Of a stretch of 64,000 nucleotides of DNA, positions 29,741 to 40,399 are shown piece after piece. The notes beneath the pieces were generated by a model. The model was not told where the DNA came from and ran no database searches. It saw only the letters and a program-made list of their open reading frames with translations. Origin of the DNA: CAVTJX01 sp963735175 (GTDB taxonomy: Bacteria > Electryoneota > RPQS01); assembly GCA_963735175.1 (NCBI GenBank), contig CAVTJX010000016.1, positions 186,001-250,000 on the forward strand, read 5' to 3'. The translations under genes were made by a program, and so were the position numbers. The first letter of the stretch is position 1, and every line of letters starts with the position of its first letter.

Positions 29741-32740
29741 TTATCGTCCAACCGCGTGGTTATCGATGGGTTGGACATCGGCCTCAGCGACCACGATGAC
29801 CGAGTCCATTTGGAAATTGATGGTTGCGTTGGATGTGCCAGTCGGGGCGCGCACCTGCACGTAGCGAAGGTTGCCGGGGAAGGTGACCGCCGCCGGCGCA
29901 GATTGCCACGGATCCCATTCAACCACATCGAGGTCATCAAACCACGCCAGGCCCTCGCCACTGGCGGGCGCGTGCAGGTTCATTTTCACGCCGAACCAAT
30001 AGACGCCCGCCCGCGCGGTTCCATTGATCCAGTAGCGGGTCCAATTGTAGGTACCGGCGCGAGCACCGCCGGGGACGAAGATATCGAGAGCCGCACTGCC
30101 GGACCGGGCCGCGTAGGTTTCCATTTGAAAATATTCGTCGAGCGTGTTGCTGCCGGAGACCCAACCCATGATACTATAATCCGAGGATGCTTTGCAGGGT
30201 TGGCGATAGAGCAAGTTGGTGCTGACGCTATTGCTGCCGCCGCCGGCCCGGTTCAAGCGGATGCTGCGGATGCCGCTATTCGAGTCGGAGGAATCGTATT
30301 TTTCGTAAGCGCTGTTCAGGTCCCAGGGGGTCGCGCCTTCGCCTTCCATGCTGCCAAACCAGAGCGCGTCATGCCCGAGCCGATAGAAGAATTCTTCGCC
30401 GCCCTGCACGGACATCTGGGCGAGGTAGCCGTTCCAGCCGACAAAGTAGGGCGCGGACACCGCAAAGCCGTCGCGGTCTTCCAAGGGAAGCACGGCGTTG
30501 CGCGGGGCGCCGAAGCGCTGTGCGTTCTCGTTGTTCAGCACAATGATCGCCGAGTCGGCCCCGGACGAACGCACCAGCCAGGTCTGAAAACCGGTGGACA
30601 TGGCCGAAAGATAATCGAGAATCGAGGTGCCCAATTTGCCCGTTGCCGGGGTGGGGATATAACGGTTGATGTAAATTGGATGGACAGCGTAGCCGGAAGC
30701 GCCACCGGGATTCGACAGCGTGCCTGTGACGGCCATGGATACGAAGGTTTCCGAATATTCCTGGTCGAAGGCGAAGTTGCCCATACTGTGCGCGATCAAC
30801 TTGCCCTGATACGCCTCGAAGCCCTGCACTACATGTGGATGGTGATTGACGACGACGTCGGCGCCGAGGTCGATGGCATATCGTTGCAGCACGGCGTCGG
30901 CGGTATCGGGCAGCAGGTCATACGCATAGGCTTGCAGCGGTTCTTCTTCATCTTCGATACCGAGGCGAGCGCGCAGCGCGGGTTCGAGGGAATATTCGGT
31001 GCCGGTGTGCGACTGCACAATGACGATATCCGCCACCGCGCGAGCCGCGGGGACAGCCAGTTCGATATTACGGCGGTCCCACATGGCAAAACCGGGACGG
31101 CCGGGGGCAGCGCCGAGGAACGGCTGTTCGTTATCCCATGAGCCGTCGCGATTGCAGAACGACAGTACGGCGACACACATGCCATCCTTGGTGTAGAACA
31201 CCGGCTGGCGCGCGATCTCGTCGTTGCTGCCCGCGCCGTTGGCCAGAATCAAGACGGAATCGAGGACGTGCTTGGTCTGGTTCATCCCCGGTTCCATGTA
31301 GTCCATATTGTGATTGTTGGCCAGCGCGACATAGTCGAATCCGGCGAAGGCCAGCGCGCCCACATATTCCGGGCGGCTCTTAAAATAAATCGATTTCGTG
31401 GGGTGGTGGGTGGTGTACGTCGTCAGCGGACACTCGAGGTTGCACATCGCCAGATCGACGGACGAGACCAGCGGCTGCACCTTCGCGAAAATCGCGTTCA
31501 CACCCTGATTGGGAATGATGCCGCCGGTTTCATAGCGGCGCGCCATCATCACGTCGCCGGAGAAGAGCATGGTGATGCGGCGATCGACCGTAAAAGCGGT
31601 ATCCCGCACCTGTTGCACGATCCAGTCGACGCGTTCCGCCGTATCGGTAATGGAAAGACTGACGGAATACGCGCCCTGACTGGCATAGCGGTGAACCGGA
31701 TTGGCTTCAAAGGAAATTGTACCGTCGCCGAAGCTCCACTGTTGCTGATAAAGCGGACCTTCGGGGTCGCAGCCCATTGAGCAGAAGGTGACTTCCATCG
31801 TGTCGGCCGCGGGGTAGCCGGTGATCTGCCAGCGGAAGCGGGCGATGGGAGGCAGGCTGACAGTGCCGGTGGCGTCGCGGATTTCGTCGACGCGCATGAC
31901 GCCGGCGGCGTGGGCTCCGTCATTATCGTTGGAGTAGAGTAGTGAGACAATTTCGGGGTAGTAGCCGTAGCGGGCCTTGAAATCGTCGCCGACGGGAAGG
32001 TCAACAGAGACCCACGTATTGGTGGCAAACCAACCCTGATAGGTGACGCTCCAGGCGTTGGAGCGGCGCATTTCGCTGCCCCAGAGCGGATACCACAGTT
32101 CATTCGCCGAGTCGGCCAGACCGAAGGCTTGATTGTCGCCGGGAGTCATGCCTTTGATAATGACGCGCCAAACGGTACCCGCCAGGAGGGAGACGGTGTC
32201 GATGGGCTGCCGTTTCCAGGTGTTGCCATTCAGTTCGAGGCTATGACCAGTTGCGCCCGAGGCATGATCGGTATCGATGGCCCACGCATTGGGGGCCCGG
32301 TCTTCCGCAGCGGAGTAGCTTTCCAATTCGATGGCGCCTTCAAAATCCTCAATGACGGCATAATTTTCGGGCGTGCCCTGTACCCAGCGGCCGGTAAGAT
32401 AGTAGAACGCGCGGGAATGGGCCGTGACAAAGGTATCGGCTTCGAGCCAGGTGTTCGCATCGTGCACGACGGCGGCAATCGTGGCCGTGGCCGGATCGGC
32501 CTCGAGGGAGCGGTAAATGACCCACTCCTCCACCCCCGGCGCAGCCCACCATGTCAAGCGAATTGTGCCGCTTTCGGGCTTAATCACGAGCGCATAGAGC
32601 GTGTCGCACTGGTCGAGGGATGAGGCTCCATGCCGGCCGCGTTTACGGGCGGCTTCGGCGGGAAGAGTCAACAGCGAGCCCATACATACGGTAGCAAGTA
32701 CAATCCACAGTATGAAAGATCGGATCACGGCAGTTCTCAC
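29741..32740 (-). CDS. Large secreted CapA-family (PGA_cap) phosphoesterase-like protein
   Basis: 999 residues, intact. A signal peptide (SFILWIVLATVCMGSLLTLPAEA) is followed by an N-terminal beta-rich region and a PKD domain (WSFGDGTISFEANPVHRYAS). The CapA-like metallophosphatase domain follows: ITMLFSGDVMMARRYE, AMCNLECPLTT, ALANNHNMDYMEPG, SHTGTEYSLEP, DLGADVVVNHHPHVVQGFE and GKLIAHSMGNFAFDQ. The motifs D, NxE, NNH and HxH fit a two-metal site. Family members act in poly-gamma-glutamate capsule export or as bacterial ecto-phosphoesterases. A C-terminal ~300-residue beta-sandwich region follows. Linkage to capsule is not supported by neighbours. Confidence 0.85.
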   Translation of the reverse strand: MRTAVIRSFILWIVLATVCMGSLLTLPAEAARKRGRHGASSLDQCDTLYALVIKPESGTIRLTWWAAPGVEEWVIYRSLEADPATATIAAVVHDANTWLEADTFVTAHSRAFYYLTGRWVQGTPENYAVIEDFEGAIELESYSAAEDRAPNAWAIDTDHASGATGHSLELNGNTWKRQPIDTVSLLAGTVWRVIIKGMTPGDNQAFGLADSANELWYPLWGSEMRRSNAWSVTYQGWFATNTWVSVDLPVGDDFKARYGYYPEIVSLLYSNDNDGAHAAGVMRVDEIRDATGTVSLPPIARFRWQITGYPAADTMEVTFCSMGCDPEGPLYQQQWSFGDGTISFEANPVHRYASQGAYSVSLSITDTAERVDWIVQQVRDTAFTVDRRITMLFSGDVMMARRYETGGIIPNQGVNAIFAKVQPLVSSVDLAMCNLECPLTTYTTHHPTKSIYFKSRPEYVGALAFAGFDYVALANNHNMDYMEPGMNQTKHVLDSVLILANGAGSNDEIARQPVFYTKDGMCVAVLSFCNRDGSWDNEQPFLGAAPGRPGFAMWDRRNIELAVPAARAVADIVIVQSHTGTEYSLEPALRARLGIEDEEEPLQAYAYDLLPDTADAVLQRYAIDLGADVVVNHHPHVVQGFEAYQGKLIAHSMGNFAFDQEYSETFVSMAVTGTLSNPGGASGYAVHPIYINRYIPTPATGKLGTSILDYLSAMSTGFQTWLVRSSGADSAIIVLNNENAQRFGAPRNAVLPLEDRDGFAVSAPYFVGWNGYLAQMSVQGGEEFFYRLGHDALWFGSMEGEGATPWDLNSAYEKYDSSDSNSGIRSIRLNRAGGGSNSVSTNLLYRQPCKASSDYSIMGWVSGSNTLDEYFQMETYAARSGSAALDIFVPGGARAGTYNWTRYWINGTARAGVYWFGVKMNLHAPASGEGLAWFDDLDVVEWDPWQSAPAAVTFPGNLRYVQVRAPTGTSNATINFQMDSVIVVAEADVQPIDNHAVGR

Positions 32741-33207
32741 ACAAGAAATTGCTTAGTCCTTTAAGAAAGAACATTACAGGCGTCCTGTCAAGTAGCGATG
32801 CAGGTAAGGTAATCGAAACGCGAAAGTAGTTGTCCCTGTTAACATGACACTTAGGCCAAGTACGCCATGAATGACTGGGAATCGTTACTCTCGGGAGGCG
32901 TCACTGCCATGAGATTATGGCTTTTAGACGAGACTTTTCGCTGGTTCGGCGGTTCAGAAAAAGTGGTGATTGCCGACGGGTATCCGGACACCCCGTTGAA
33001 TCACGTTACTGCTCCATTTCACATTATTTGATCTATAGAACCGTCTGTAGAATTTTCGGCACAAACGCCTATGATTAAAAGGATTATGTATTTGGGATGA
33101 ACCTCCATTGACAAGTGGATCCAGGTGTTTGGGCACGTATGTGCAAATTTATTGCCGAAACTGAGATTTGTCTGTGCTAAACCCGACCGACCGGGGCCAT
33201 TTTTTCC

Positions 33208-33236
33208 TTGCATTTTGTGCAGGAAAGGTTTAGATT
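33208..33236 (+). promoter_or_regulatory. Candidate promoter of AMP nucleosidase
   Basis: TTGCAT (33208-33213), 17-nt spacer, TAGATT (33231-33236). The rest of 32741-33329 contains no supported gene; a TTGACA on the minus strand (32791-32786) could serve the CapA-like gene but its -10 is poor. Confidence 0.4.
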
Positions 33237-33329
33237 TTAATGATAAGGCATGACGGTTGTGCCTCTGCCTCAATGTTTCCACCAGCCTGACTAATCCGCA
33301 GCAGACCGCTTTCCCGCACGTTACCCCGT

Positions 33330-34103
33330 ATGATTACCAAAGACGAGATTGTAAAGAACTGGCTGCCGCGCTATACCGGCACGGCGCTGCATGAGTTCGG
33401 GCAGTACATTTTACTCGTGAACTTCATCAACTATGTCGAGAGGTTCGCGCAGGAAAATGACTGCGAAATTCGCGGAATTGGCGGGCCGATGCAGACCGCG
33501 ACCAGCAGGGACGGCATCACCATCATCAATTTCGGCATCGGTTCGCCGAATGCCGCCACGTTGATGGATTTGCTGCTGGCCATCGAGCCGAAAGCCTGCC
33601 TGTTTCTGGGCAAGTGCGGCGGGCTGAAGAAGAACCTTACGACCGGCGACTTCATTTTACCCATCGGCGCGCTGCGGGAAGGGACGATGCTGACGCATTA
33701 CTTCCCCGCGGAAGTCCCGGCGCTGCCGTCGTTCCTGTTGCACAAGACCGTAGCGCAGGTCATCAGCCGCCACAACCGGCCATATTATACTGGCACGATC
33801 TATTCGACCGACCGACGCGTGTGGGAGCATGACGAGAAGTTTAAAGAGTATCTGAGCTACGTCCGCGCCATCGCCATCGACATGGAAACAGCGGCGATCT
33901 TCCTGGTCGGCTTTGCCAATCACATTCCCAAGGGCGCGTTGCTGTTGGTTACGGATCTGCCGTTCGTCCCCGAAGGCGTGAAAACAGACCGGTCGGACGC
34001 GAAGGTGACGGCCGACTACCTGGATCTGCATTTGCAAATCGGCGTCGAGTCGCTGCGCGATTTACAGGCCAGCGGCGAAAGCGTAAAACATCTGAAATAT
34101 TAG
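33330..34103 (+). CDS. amn: AMP nucleosidase (short form)
   Basis: Hydrolyses AMP to adenine and ribose 5-phosphate, draining the adenylate pool. The 257-residue protein is a single nucleoside-phosphorylase-fold domain as in Bacteroidetes, lacking the long N-terminal domain of the enterobacterial enzyme. Signatures: ITIINFGIGSPNAATLMDLL, LFLGKCGGLKK, GDFILPIGALREGT, AIDMETAAIFLVGF and LLLVTDLPFVPEGVKTDRSD. No frame breaks. Confidence 0.9.
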   Translation: MITKDEIVKNWLPRYTGTALHEFGQYILLVNFINYVERFAQENDCEIRGIGGPMQTATSRDGITIINFGIGSPNAATLMDLLLAIEPKACLFLGKCGGLKKNLTTGDFILPIGALREGTMLTHYFPAEVPALPSFLLHKTVAQVISRHNRPYYTGTIYSTDRRVWEHDEKFKEYLSYVRAIAIDMETAAIFLVGFANHIPKGALLLVTDLPFVPEGVKTDRSDAKVTADYLDLHLQIGVESLRDLQASGESVKHLKY

Positions 34104-34185
34104 TCTGGCGGCGGTTGAGCGACGCGCTCCCGCCTTTTTGACGATCATCGGCCCGCGTAAATCCCACGCAACAGGAATTTCCCTC

Positions 34186-36304
34186 ATGGCATCATCCCCC
34201 GAGGACGTGGCAACCCCTGCCAAGAAGAGACCGCGCTCCAAGTTCCCCCAGAGCTTCTGGGTGGCGAACACGATGGAGATCTTCGAGCGGCTCGCCTGGT
34301 ACGGCTTCTTTGCCGTCTCGTCGCTCTACATCACCGGCTCCCGGGCCGAAGGCGCGCTCGGCTTCACCTCCGAGCAGCGCGGCCTGCTGCAGGGGATCGT
34401 CCCGTTTATTCTCTATCTCCTGCCGGTTTTGTTTGGCGCACTGGCGGACCGCTTCGGCTACAAGAAGACCTTCATCGTCGCCTATTCGGTGCTCGTCCCG
34501 GCATATTACCTGCTGGGTAAGTTTACCGCCTTCGGCACGTTCTTCATGGCGTTCCTCTTCGTGGCGGTAGGCGCGGCGATCTTCAAGCCGGTAATCACCG
34601 GCACGGTAGCCCGCACGACGGACGAGACAAATTCCTCGATGGGCTTCGGCATCTTTTACATGATGGTGAACATCGGCGGATTTATTGGCCCGATTGTGGC
34701 CGGATTCGTGCGCGTGCGCTACGGCTGGGACTACGTGTTCATCGCCTCGGCGTTCTGGATCGCCTGCAACTTCCTCTGGCTGTTCCTGTTCTACAAGGAA
34801 CCGACCACGGAAGCGGGCAGCGGCAAGAAGCGCACCATCGGCCAGGTGCTGGGCGGGATCGTGGAAGTGCTGGGCAACGGCCGCCTGTTCATCATGGTCT
34901 TCGGCCTGCTCATCATGCTCATGCTCTCGGGCCGCGTTCTGAGCTGGGGCACGCTGGGCGTGCTGGCCGGCATCTGGGTGCTGATCAATTTTCTCGTGGA
35001 CATTCCGCTGCGGGCGCGCCAGCGCCGCGGCGCCAACGCCACCGGCCTGATGGCCCCAATGAAGCTCGGCAACTGGAAATTCGCCGTCTATCTGTTGATC
35101 CTCTCCGGCTTCTGGACCTCGTTTAACCAGATTTTCCTGACGCACCCCGAGTTCATCCGCGACTTCGTGGACACCAGCGACATGGTGCGCTCGGCGCGGA
35201 AGTGGTTCGGCGACGATTTCGCGCGCAATCTCGCGGTCGTAAACGAGGACATGGTCAAGGCGCAGATCGGCCCGATGATCAGCGACCAGGCGAGCCGGAT
35301 CGACACGCGGATTGCGGCGATCCAGAGCGGCGCTTACCTCGCGGCCTTCGATACGATTCCCGGCAACGAACTCGCCGTGACGATTCCGCCGCGCAATCTG
35401 CGGGTGGACACCGCGGCCATTAAGCCTGTCATGCGGGAACTGTGGGGCTTCAACCTGCGTGTGCCGACAGATACGTTTGCCACCGGCATCGGCATGCTGC
35501 CGATTCACACGTTGAAGCTGGATCCCGCCGCGGGCGCGAGCGTACTGCAGACGCTGCAGGCCACCGCTCCGGGCGCGGCCCGCGATTCGATCCTGCGCGA
35601 AGCGCTGTATAAGCTGAGCGGCGTGACCGCCACGCCGGCCACGGCGGGCGAATTCTCCGTCAATCCCGCCGACCAGGTGATCGCGCTTCCGGTCGCGGCG
35701 AAGATCGACTCCTTCCACCAGGTGCGGCCGCTGAATGCAGCGGCAGATGACCTATCTGCTGGCCGGTGTGGCTTACGCCAATCCCGAAGAACTCGGCGTG
35801 ACGACACACAACTTCGCCGAGACGTACCGCCAGGTCAATCCGGAATACATCATCAACATCGACGCCGGCGCGATCGTCATCTTCCAGGTGCTGATCTCGT
35901 GGCTGATCGGCTTCCTCGCTCCGCTCACGGCGATGGTGATCGGCATTGTTATCGCCGCCATCGGCATCGGCATGGCGGCCTGGACCTACACCGGCTGGTT
36001 GGTCACGCTGGCGATCACCATCTTCGCCTTCGGCGAGATGGCGGCGTCGCCCAAGAGCCAGGAATACGTAGGCCGCATCGCGCCGTCCAACAAGGTGGCG
36101 ATGTATATGGGCTTTTACTTCTGGTGCGTGGCGCTGGGCAATATTTTCGGCGGTCTGCTCTCCGGTCAGCTTTACGGCTCGCTGGCGCGCGACGCCGGAA
36201 GGCCGGACATCATGTGGATGATCTTTGGCGGCCTCGGTCTGCTCACCGCCGTCATTCTCGTGCTGTATGACCGGCTGATCATCGGCAAGGGCGAGATGCG
36301 ATAG
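34186..36304 (+). CDS. POT/PTR-family proton-coupled peptide transporter with a large central insertion
   Basis: The ATG at 34186 starts MASSPEDV; the PTR2 signature FWVANTMEIFERLAWYGFFA opens the first helix. Further helices and FGALADRFGYKKTFIVAYS, FYMMVNIGGFIGPIVAGFV are standard POT features for importing di- and tripeptides. Between the middle and C-terminal helices, roughly residues 330-515 (35170-35730), lies a polar segment (ARNLAVVNEDMVKAQIG, LDPAAGASVLQTLQATAPG) of ~185 residues not seen in usual POT proteins. A one-base break near 35734 follows it; the last six helices (FGEMAASPKSQEYVGRIAPS etc.) are intact. About 705 residues. Confidence 0.88.
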
Positions 36305-36321
36305 ACGAAGGAACCCAATCC

Positions 36322-38113
36322 ATGAAAACCAGTGAAAAATTGACGGCTCTGCGCCGGTTGATGAAGCGGAACAAGATTCACGCCTACCTCGTTCCGAGCA
36401 CCGATCCGCACCAGAGTGAATATGTTCCTGCCCTCTGGCGGCGGCGCGAGTGGCTGTCGGGTTTCACCGGCAGCGCGGGCGATGTGGCGATTACCGAACA
36501 CAAGGCGGCGCTCTGGACCGATGGCCGCTATTTTCTGCAGGCCGAAGCGCAGCTGCGCGGCAGCGGCATCACACTGATGAAGCTGGGCGTACCGGGCACG
36601 CCGTCCATCACGGGCGTGGCTCGGCAAGCAACTGAAGACGCGGCAGCGCGTGGGCGTTGATCCGCGGCTGCTTCCGCTATCCCAGTTTTTACGGTATCAG
36701 ACCGAACTGGCCGCAGCCGGAATCGAGCTTGTCAACGTGGAAGCGAATCTCGTCGATGCGCTGTGGGACGACCGTCCCACGCCACCAATGGCGCCGATTC
36801 AGGTTCATCCGTTGCAATTCGCGGGCGAGCGTTTTCAGGATAAGCTGAAACGGGTGCGCAAGGCGATGAGCGAAGCCGGGGCGCAGGCGCATGTCGTGGC
36901 GGCGCTGGACAGCATCGCCTGGCTGTTCAATATTCGCGGCGCGGACGTGCTGCATAACCCGGTGGTGATCGCCTACGCCATCGTCACGCACAAGACGGCG
37001 ACGCTGTTCGCCCTCCTTGAAAAAGTGACGCCCGAAGTGCGCGCGCAATTCGGGCCAACGGTGGACATTAAGCCTTATGCCACGTTCCGCGCGGCGCTGG
37101 CGCAACTCGGACGGATGAACACGACGGTGTGGGTCGATCCGGCGACGACCAACCAGTGGATCGCGGATCTGCTTTCCGTGAAGGCGACGCTGCTGCAAAA
37201 GGAATCGCCGATCGTGGCGATGAAGGCGGCAAAGAACGCGGCGGAAATTCGCGGCATGAAGCAGGCCCACATCCGCGACGGCGTGGCGATGGTGCGTTTC
37301 CTGAGCTGGCTGGACAAGGCCGTGGGCAAGGAACCATTGACGGAAATTTCCGTCGCTGACAAACTTGAAGGAATTCGCGGCAAGAGCCGCCGTTTCCAGG
37401 GTGTGAGCTTCGATTCCATCGTCGGCTATGCCGGGCACGGCGCGATCGTGCATTACAGCGCGACTCCGGCGACGGACGCGCGCATTCAAAAGCGCGGGCT
37501 GCTGCTCGTCGATTCGGGCGGACAGTACCTGGACGGCACGACGGACATCACGCGCACGATTGCCCTCAGCAATCCGACACCCGCGCAGAAGGACCAGTTC
37601 ACGCGCGTGCTGAAGGGTCACATCGCGGTTGCCACGGCGGCATTCCCGGCGGGCACGGCGGGGCGGCAGCTCGACACGCTGGCGCGCAAGGCGCTGTGGG
37701 ACGCGGGCTACGACTACGCGCATGGCACGGGTCACGGTGTGGGCGCGTACTTAAGCGTTCATGAAGGCCCGCAGTCGATTTCGTATTCACGCGAGGGCGT
37801 TCCGCTGCTGCCGGGCATGGTGCTCTCGAACGAGCCGGGCTATTATGAAACGGGCCACTACGGCATCCGCACGGAAAACCTCGTCTACGTGGTGAAGGAT
37901 GAGGCGCACACGAACGGCGAGCGGCCGTGGTACAGGTTCGAGAATCTCACCCTCTGCCCGATTGACCTACGGCTGGTTGATCCACACCTCTTAACTTCCT
38001 CAGAAATCCGCTATTTGAACGCGTATCACACGATGGTCAAACGCACGTTAACCCCGTTACTCGACCATCAGGACGCGTTGTGGCTGGCCCGCGCGACCAA
38101 GCCGATCCGGTAG
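36322..38113 (+). CDS. Xaa-Pro aminopeptidase (M24B)
   Basis: Removes N-terminal residues preceding proline. The N-terminal creatinase-like domain opens LRRLMKRNKIHAYLVPSTD and DGRYFLQAEAQLRGSGI. After one break near 36640 the second lobe and the pita-bread catalytic domain follow. Metal ligands are seen in LLLVDSGGQYLDGTTDIT (two Asp), HGTGHGVGAYLSVHEGP (His), VLSNEPGYYE (Glu) and YGIRTENLVYV (Glu). About 597 residues, typical of the long eukaryote-like APP1 branch. It lies 17 nt downstream of the peptide transporter, consistent with import followed by cleavage of peptides. Confidence 0.92.
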
Positions 38114-38129
38114 AGTTTACCACCACCCA

Positions 38130-38170
38130 GAATGAAGAAGGGACACGATGATCGTGTCCCTTCTTCATTC
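38130..38170. terminator. Bidirectional terminator between convergent peptidase genes
   Basis: A 20-bp perfect inverted repeat centred on a single base (arms 38130-38149 and 38151-38170, each containing GAAGAAGGGACACGAT or its complement). It lies between the M24 stop (38113) and the M1 stop (38205). Confidence 0.85.
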
Positions 38171-38204
38171 AATATTTAACAAATGTCATTCGCCGTTAAG
38201 CGGT

Positions 38205-39986
38205 TTACGCTTCCGGCTTCGCTACTAGGATCCGTTGCACCGCGCCGCGGGCGACGCTGTGGTAACAGTCCTTGAATTCCTCGAACAGCTCCTGCGCCAG
38301 TAACCGTGTTTCGGGGTTGGTGTGCAGGGCGCGGTAAAGCGGGCGCAGATATTTGGCGCGGCCGACTTCGCCGAGGAATGCGCGGATCCGGGGGAAGGTT
38401 TTCTGATAGCCGCTGGCCACGGCGATGCAGAACCACGGCTGCAGGATCTCATCGTTGCCCTGGGTCTCGATTTCGAAGAGCCGCTCGATGTGCCCGCAGT
38501 CGTCGTAAGAGAGCTTTTGCGGAAGTTCCTCGAGGAAGAGCACTTTCTGATGAACGATCCACGGCTTGATAGTGGCTGCCAGATCGCGCTCGCCCTTGTC
38601 CCAGCGTGCCCGCGCCTGCCGCACTTCGTCGATGAGGTGCGAGGTAAACGTCGGCGCTGTGGCGGGCAGATTTGGAAGGTGGATCCACGAATCGAGGTTC
38701 ACCTTCTTCACCGCTTCGGGCAGATGACTCTTCAGGTACTCTACGAACTGGTCGGTGGTGATGGAGGTGAACTTGAAGTCGTTGATGTAGCCGAGGATGA
38801 AACGGTCGAAGACGTCGCGGCCCACCGCACGCTCGATCTCCATTAGAAGCAGGAAGCCCTTTTCATAGGGCACGGACGAAAAGACTTCGTCAGGGTCCAT
38901 GCCTTCAAGGTTCGTCTTCAGTTTGGTGTAGGGTGAGTCGAGACCGAAGACCTTCATGGATTCCAGCAGGTCGTGGCGGCCGTTTACGGCCTGCAAATTG
39001 GCGAACTCGAGGCCGTAGAGCCGTTCGATGATGCGCCGTTCGGCATAGACGGTCCAGCCTTCGTTCAGCCAGAAATCCTCCCACGTCGCGTTGGTGACGA
39101 GGTTGCCCGTCCAGGAATGCGCCAGTTCGTGGGCGACCACGGCTACCAGCGAGCGGTCCCCGGCGATGAGCGTCGGCGTGAGGAAGGTCAGCGTGGGATT
39201 TTCCATGCCGCCGTAGGGGAAGGACGGCGGCATCAGCAGCAGGTCAAAGCGGTCCCATATATACTCGCCGAACAGCGCTTCCGCGCCCTCGATCATGCCA
39301 TCGACTTCGGCGAATTCCCAGGCCGCGGCTTTTACCGTTTCAGGCTCGGCAAAGACGCGGGAACGCGCGCCGATTTTTTCGGCCACGATGTTACCCGCAG
39401 CCAACGCGAACAGATAGGAGGGAATCGGGTGGCGCATGTGGAAACCGCACATTGTGGCATCGGTTTCATGCACGATCTTCTTCGCTTCGGCGGCCATCAC
39501 GGCCGTGAGGGCGCGCGGCACGCGCAGCGTGGCGTCGTACGTGAAGCGGACGGCGGGGGTGTCCTGGCAAGGAAAGACGCTGCGCGCGAGAATCGCCTGG
39601 CACTGGCTGAACATGAAGGGATGCTTCTTTCCCGCCGTCTGTTCGGGAGCGAGCCATTGCAGGGCGGCGGCTTGCGGCGACGTGGCGAAACGGATGCGCA
39701 GACCGGAGAGTCCCTGCGCGCCGGAAATGCGCAGCACGCGGCCCAGCACATTTTCCTCGCCGAAGCTCCACGACAACGAGCGGCGGTCGCCGTTCAGCGG
39801 AATCACCGAATCCACCAGGATGTCGCGCGTGTCGAGTTCCAGCGTTTCGCCGATGGGCTGTGTGAAGTGGTAATCGGCCCAGCCGCGCAGCACATGCTTG
39901 TCGAAATCCACGTCGAGATTGAATTCGACGTGCCGGATCTGGGCCGCGCCGGGCACCCAGCAGGAATGGGGATCTTTGTAGGCCAT
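38205..39986 (-). CDS. Cytosolic M1 aminopeptidase (leukotriene A4 hydrolase type)
   Basis: Intact, ~593 residues, no signal peptide. Exopeptidase motif YGGMEN, zinc site VVAHELAHSWTGNLV and third ligand in FWLNEGWTVYAE. The C-terminal helical repeat domain (HLIDEVRQARARWDKGE and onward) matches the LTA4H/cold-active aminopeptidase branch. ATG 39986 (MAYKDPHS) is preferred over GTG 39995 because AGGG lies 8 nt before it. With the peptide transporter and Xaa-Pro aminopeptidase it completes a peptide-degradation set. Confidence 0.93.
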   Translation of the reverse strand: MAYKDPHSCWVPGAAQIRHVEFNLDVDFDKHVLRGWADYHFTQPIGETLELDTRDILVDSVIPLNGDRRSLSWSFGEENVLGRVLRISGAQGLSGLRIRFATSPQAAALQWLAPEQTAGKKHPFMFSQCQAILARSVFPCQDTPAVRFTYDATLRVPRALTAVMAAEAKKIVHETDATMCGFHMRHPIPSYLFALAAGNIVAEKIGARSRVFAEPETVKAAAWEFAEVDGMIEGAEALFGEYIWDRFDLLLMPPSFPYGGMENPTLTFLTPTLIAGDRSLVAVVAHELAHSWTGNLVTNATWEDFWLNEGWTVYAERRIIERLYGLEFANLQAVNGRHDLLESMKVFGLDSPYTKLKTNLEGMDPDEVFSSVPYEKGFLLLMEIERAVGRDVFDRFILGYINDFKFTSITTDQFVEYLKSHLPEAVKKVNLDSWIHLPNLPATAPTFTSHLIDEVRQARARWDKGERDLAATIKPWIVHQKVLFLEELPQKLSYDDCGHIERLFEIETQGNDEILQPWFCIAVASGYQKTFPRIRAFLGEVGRAKYLRPLYRALHTNPETRLLAQELFEEFKDCYHSVARGAVQRILVAKPEA

Positions 39987-40193
39987 CGTTGCCACCCTAT
40001 CAAAAGTTGATTCTGGAATCCAGAGTACACGCGCCCAAAATTGCCACTCTCGATATCCGAAAACCGGATTTGCCCCGGCCTCGCCGTGTATCCTCTTGTC
40101 GATCTACGGAAGATCGTGAATTGGCCACGATTGTCAAGCGAGCGCGGGTTGTCTGCTGGATGAGGTTAGGATTTGAGTTCGCCCTGAATACGA

Positions 40194-40220
40194 AACAGCC
40201 CCGCAAGGGGCTGTTTTTGT
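40194..40220. terminator. Terminator downstream of tRNA-Gly
   Basis: AACAGCCCC (40194-40202) and GGGGCTGTT (40207-40215) with loop GCAA; T-runs on either strand allow use in both directions. It lies 9 nt past the tRNA 3' end. Confidence 0.8.
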
Positions 40221-40223
40221 TAG

Positions 40224-40295
40224 AGCGGATGACGGGGCTCGAACCCGCAACAACCGGCTTGGGAAGCCGGTACTCTACCATTGAGTTACATCCGC
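40224..40295 (-). tRNA. tRNA-Gly (CCC)
   Basis: Full cloverleaf: acceptor GCGGATG/CATCCGC, anticodon stem CCGGC/GCCGG with loop TTCCCAA (anticodon CCC), T loop GGTTCGAGCCC. CCA not encoded. Confidence 0.93.
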
Positions 40296-40310
40296 AGGGT
40301 TTTCGGCCCC

Positions 40311-40340
40311 AATATAGGAAAGCCTGTCCCATAAAGTCAA
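40311..40340 (-). promoter_or_regulatory. Sigma-70-type promoter of tRNA-Gly
   Basis: TTGACT (40340-40335), 18 nt, TATATT (40316-40311) on the minus strand, ending 16 nt before the tRNA. Confidence 0.7.
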
Positions 40341-40399
40341 GGGGTCCCTGCGAATGCGGAAGAGAATGGCGGCCCGGAGCATCGCCCGGTCATAGATGT

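Noticed and set aside
32866..33030. Small + strand ORF (54 codons, MNDWESLLSGG start)
   Set aside because: No ribosome site, no family resemblance, and no promoter seen; not supportable.
38130..38170. Long perfect inverted repeat considered as a transposon end or CRISPR-like unit
   Set aside because: Single copy between convergent genes, best explained as a bidirectional terminator. No CRISPR array or cas gene occurs in the window.
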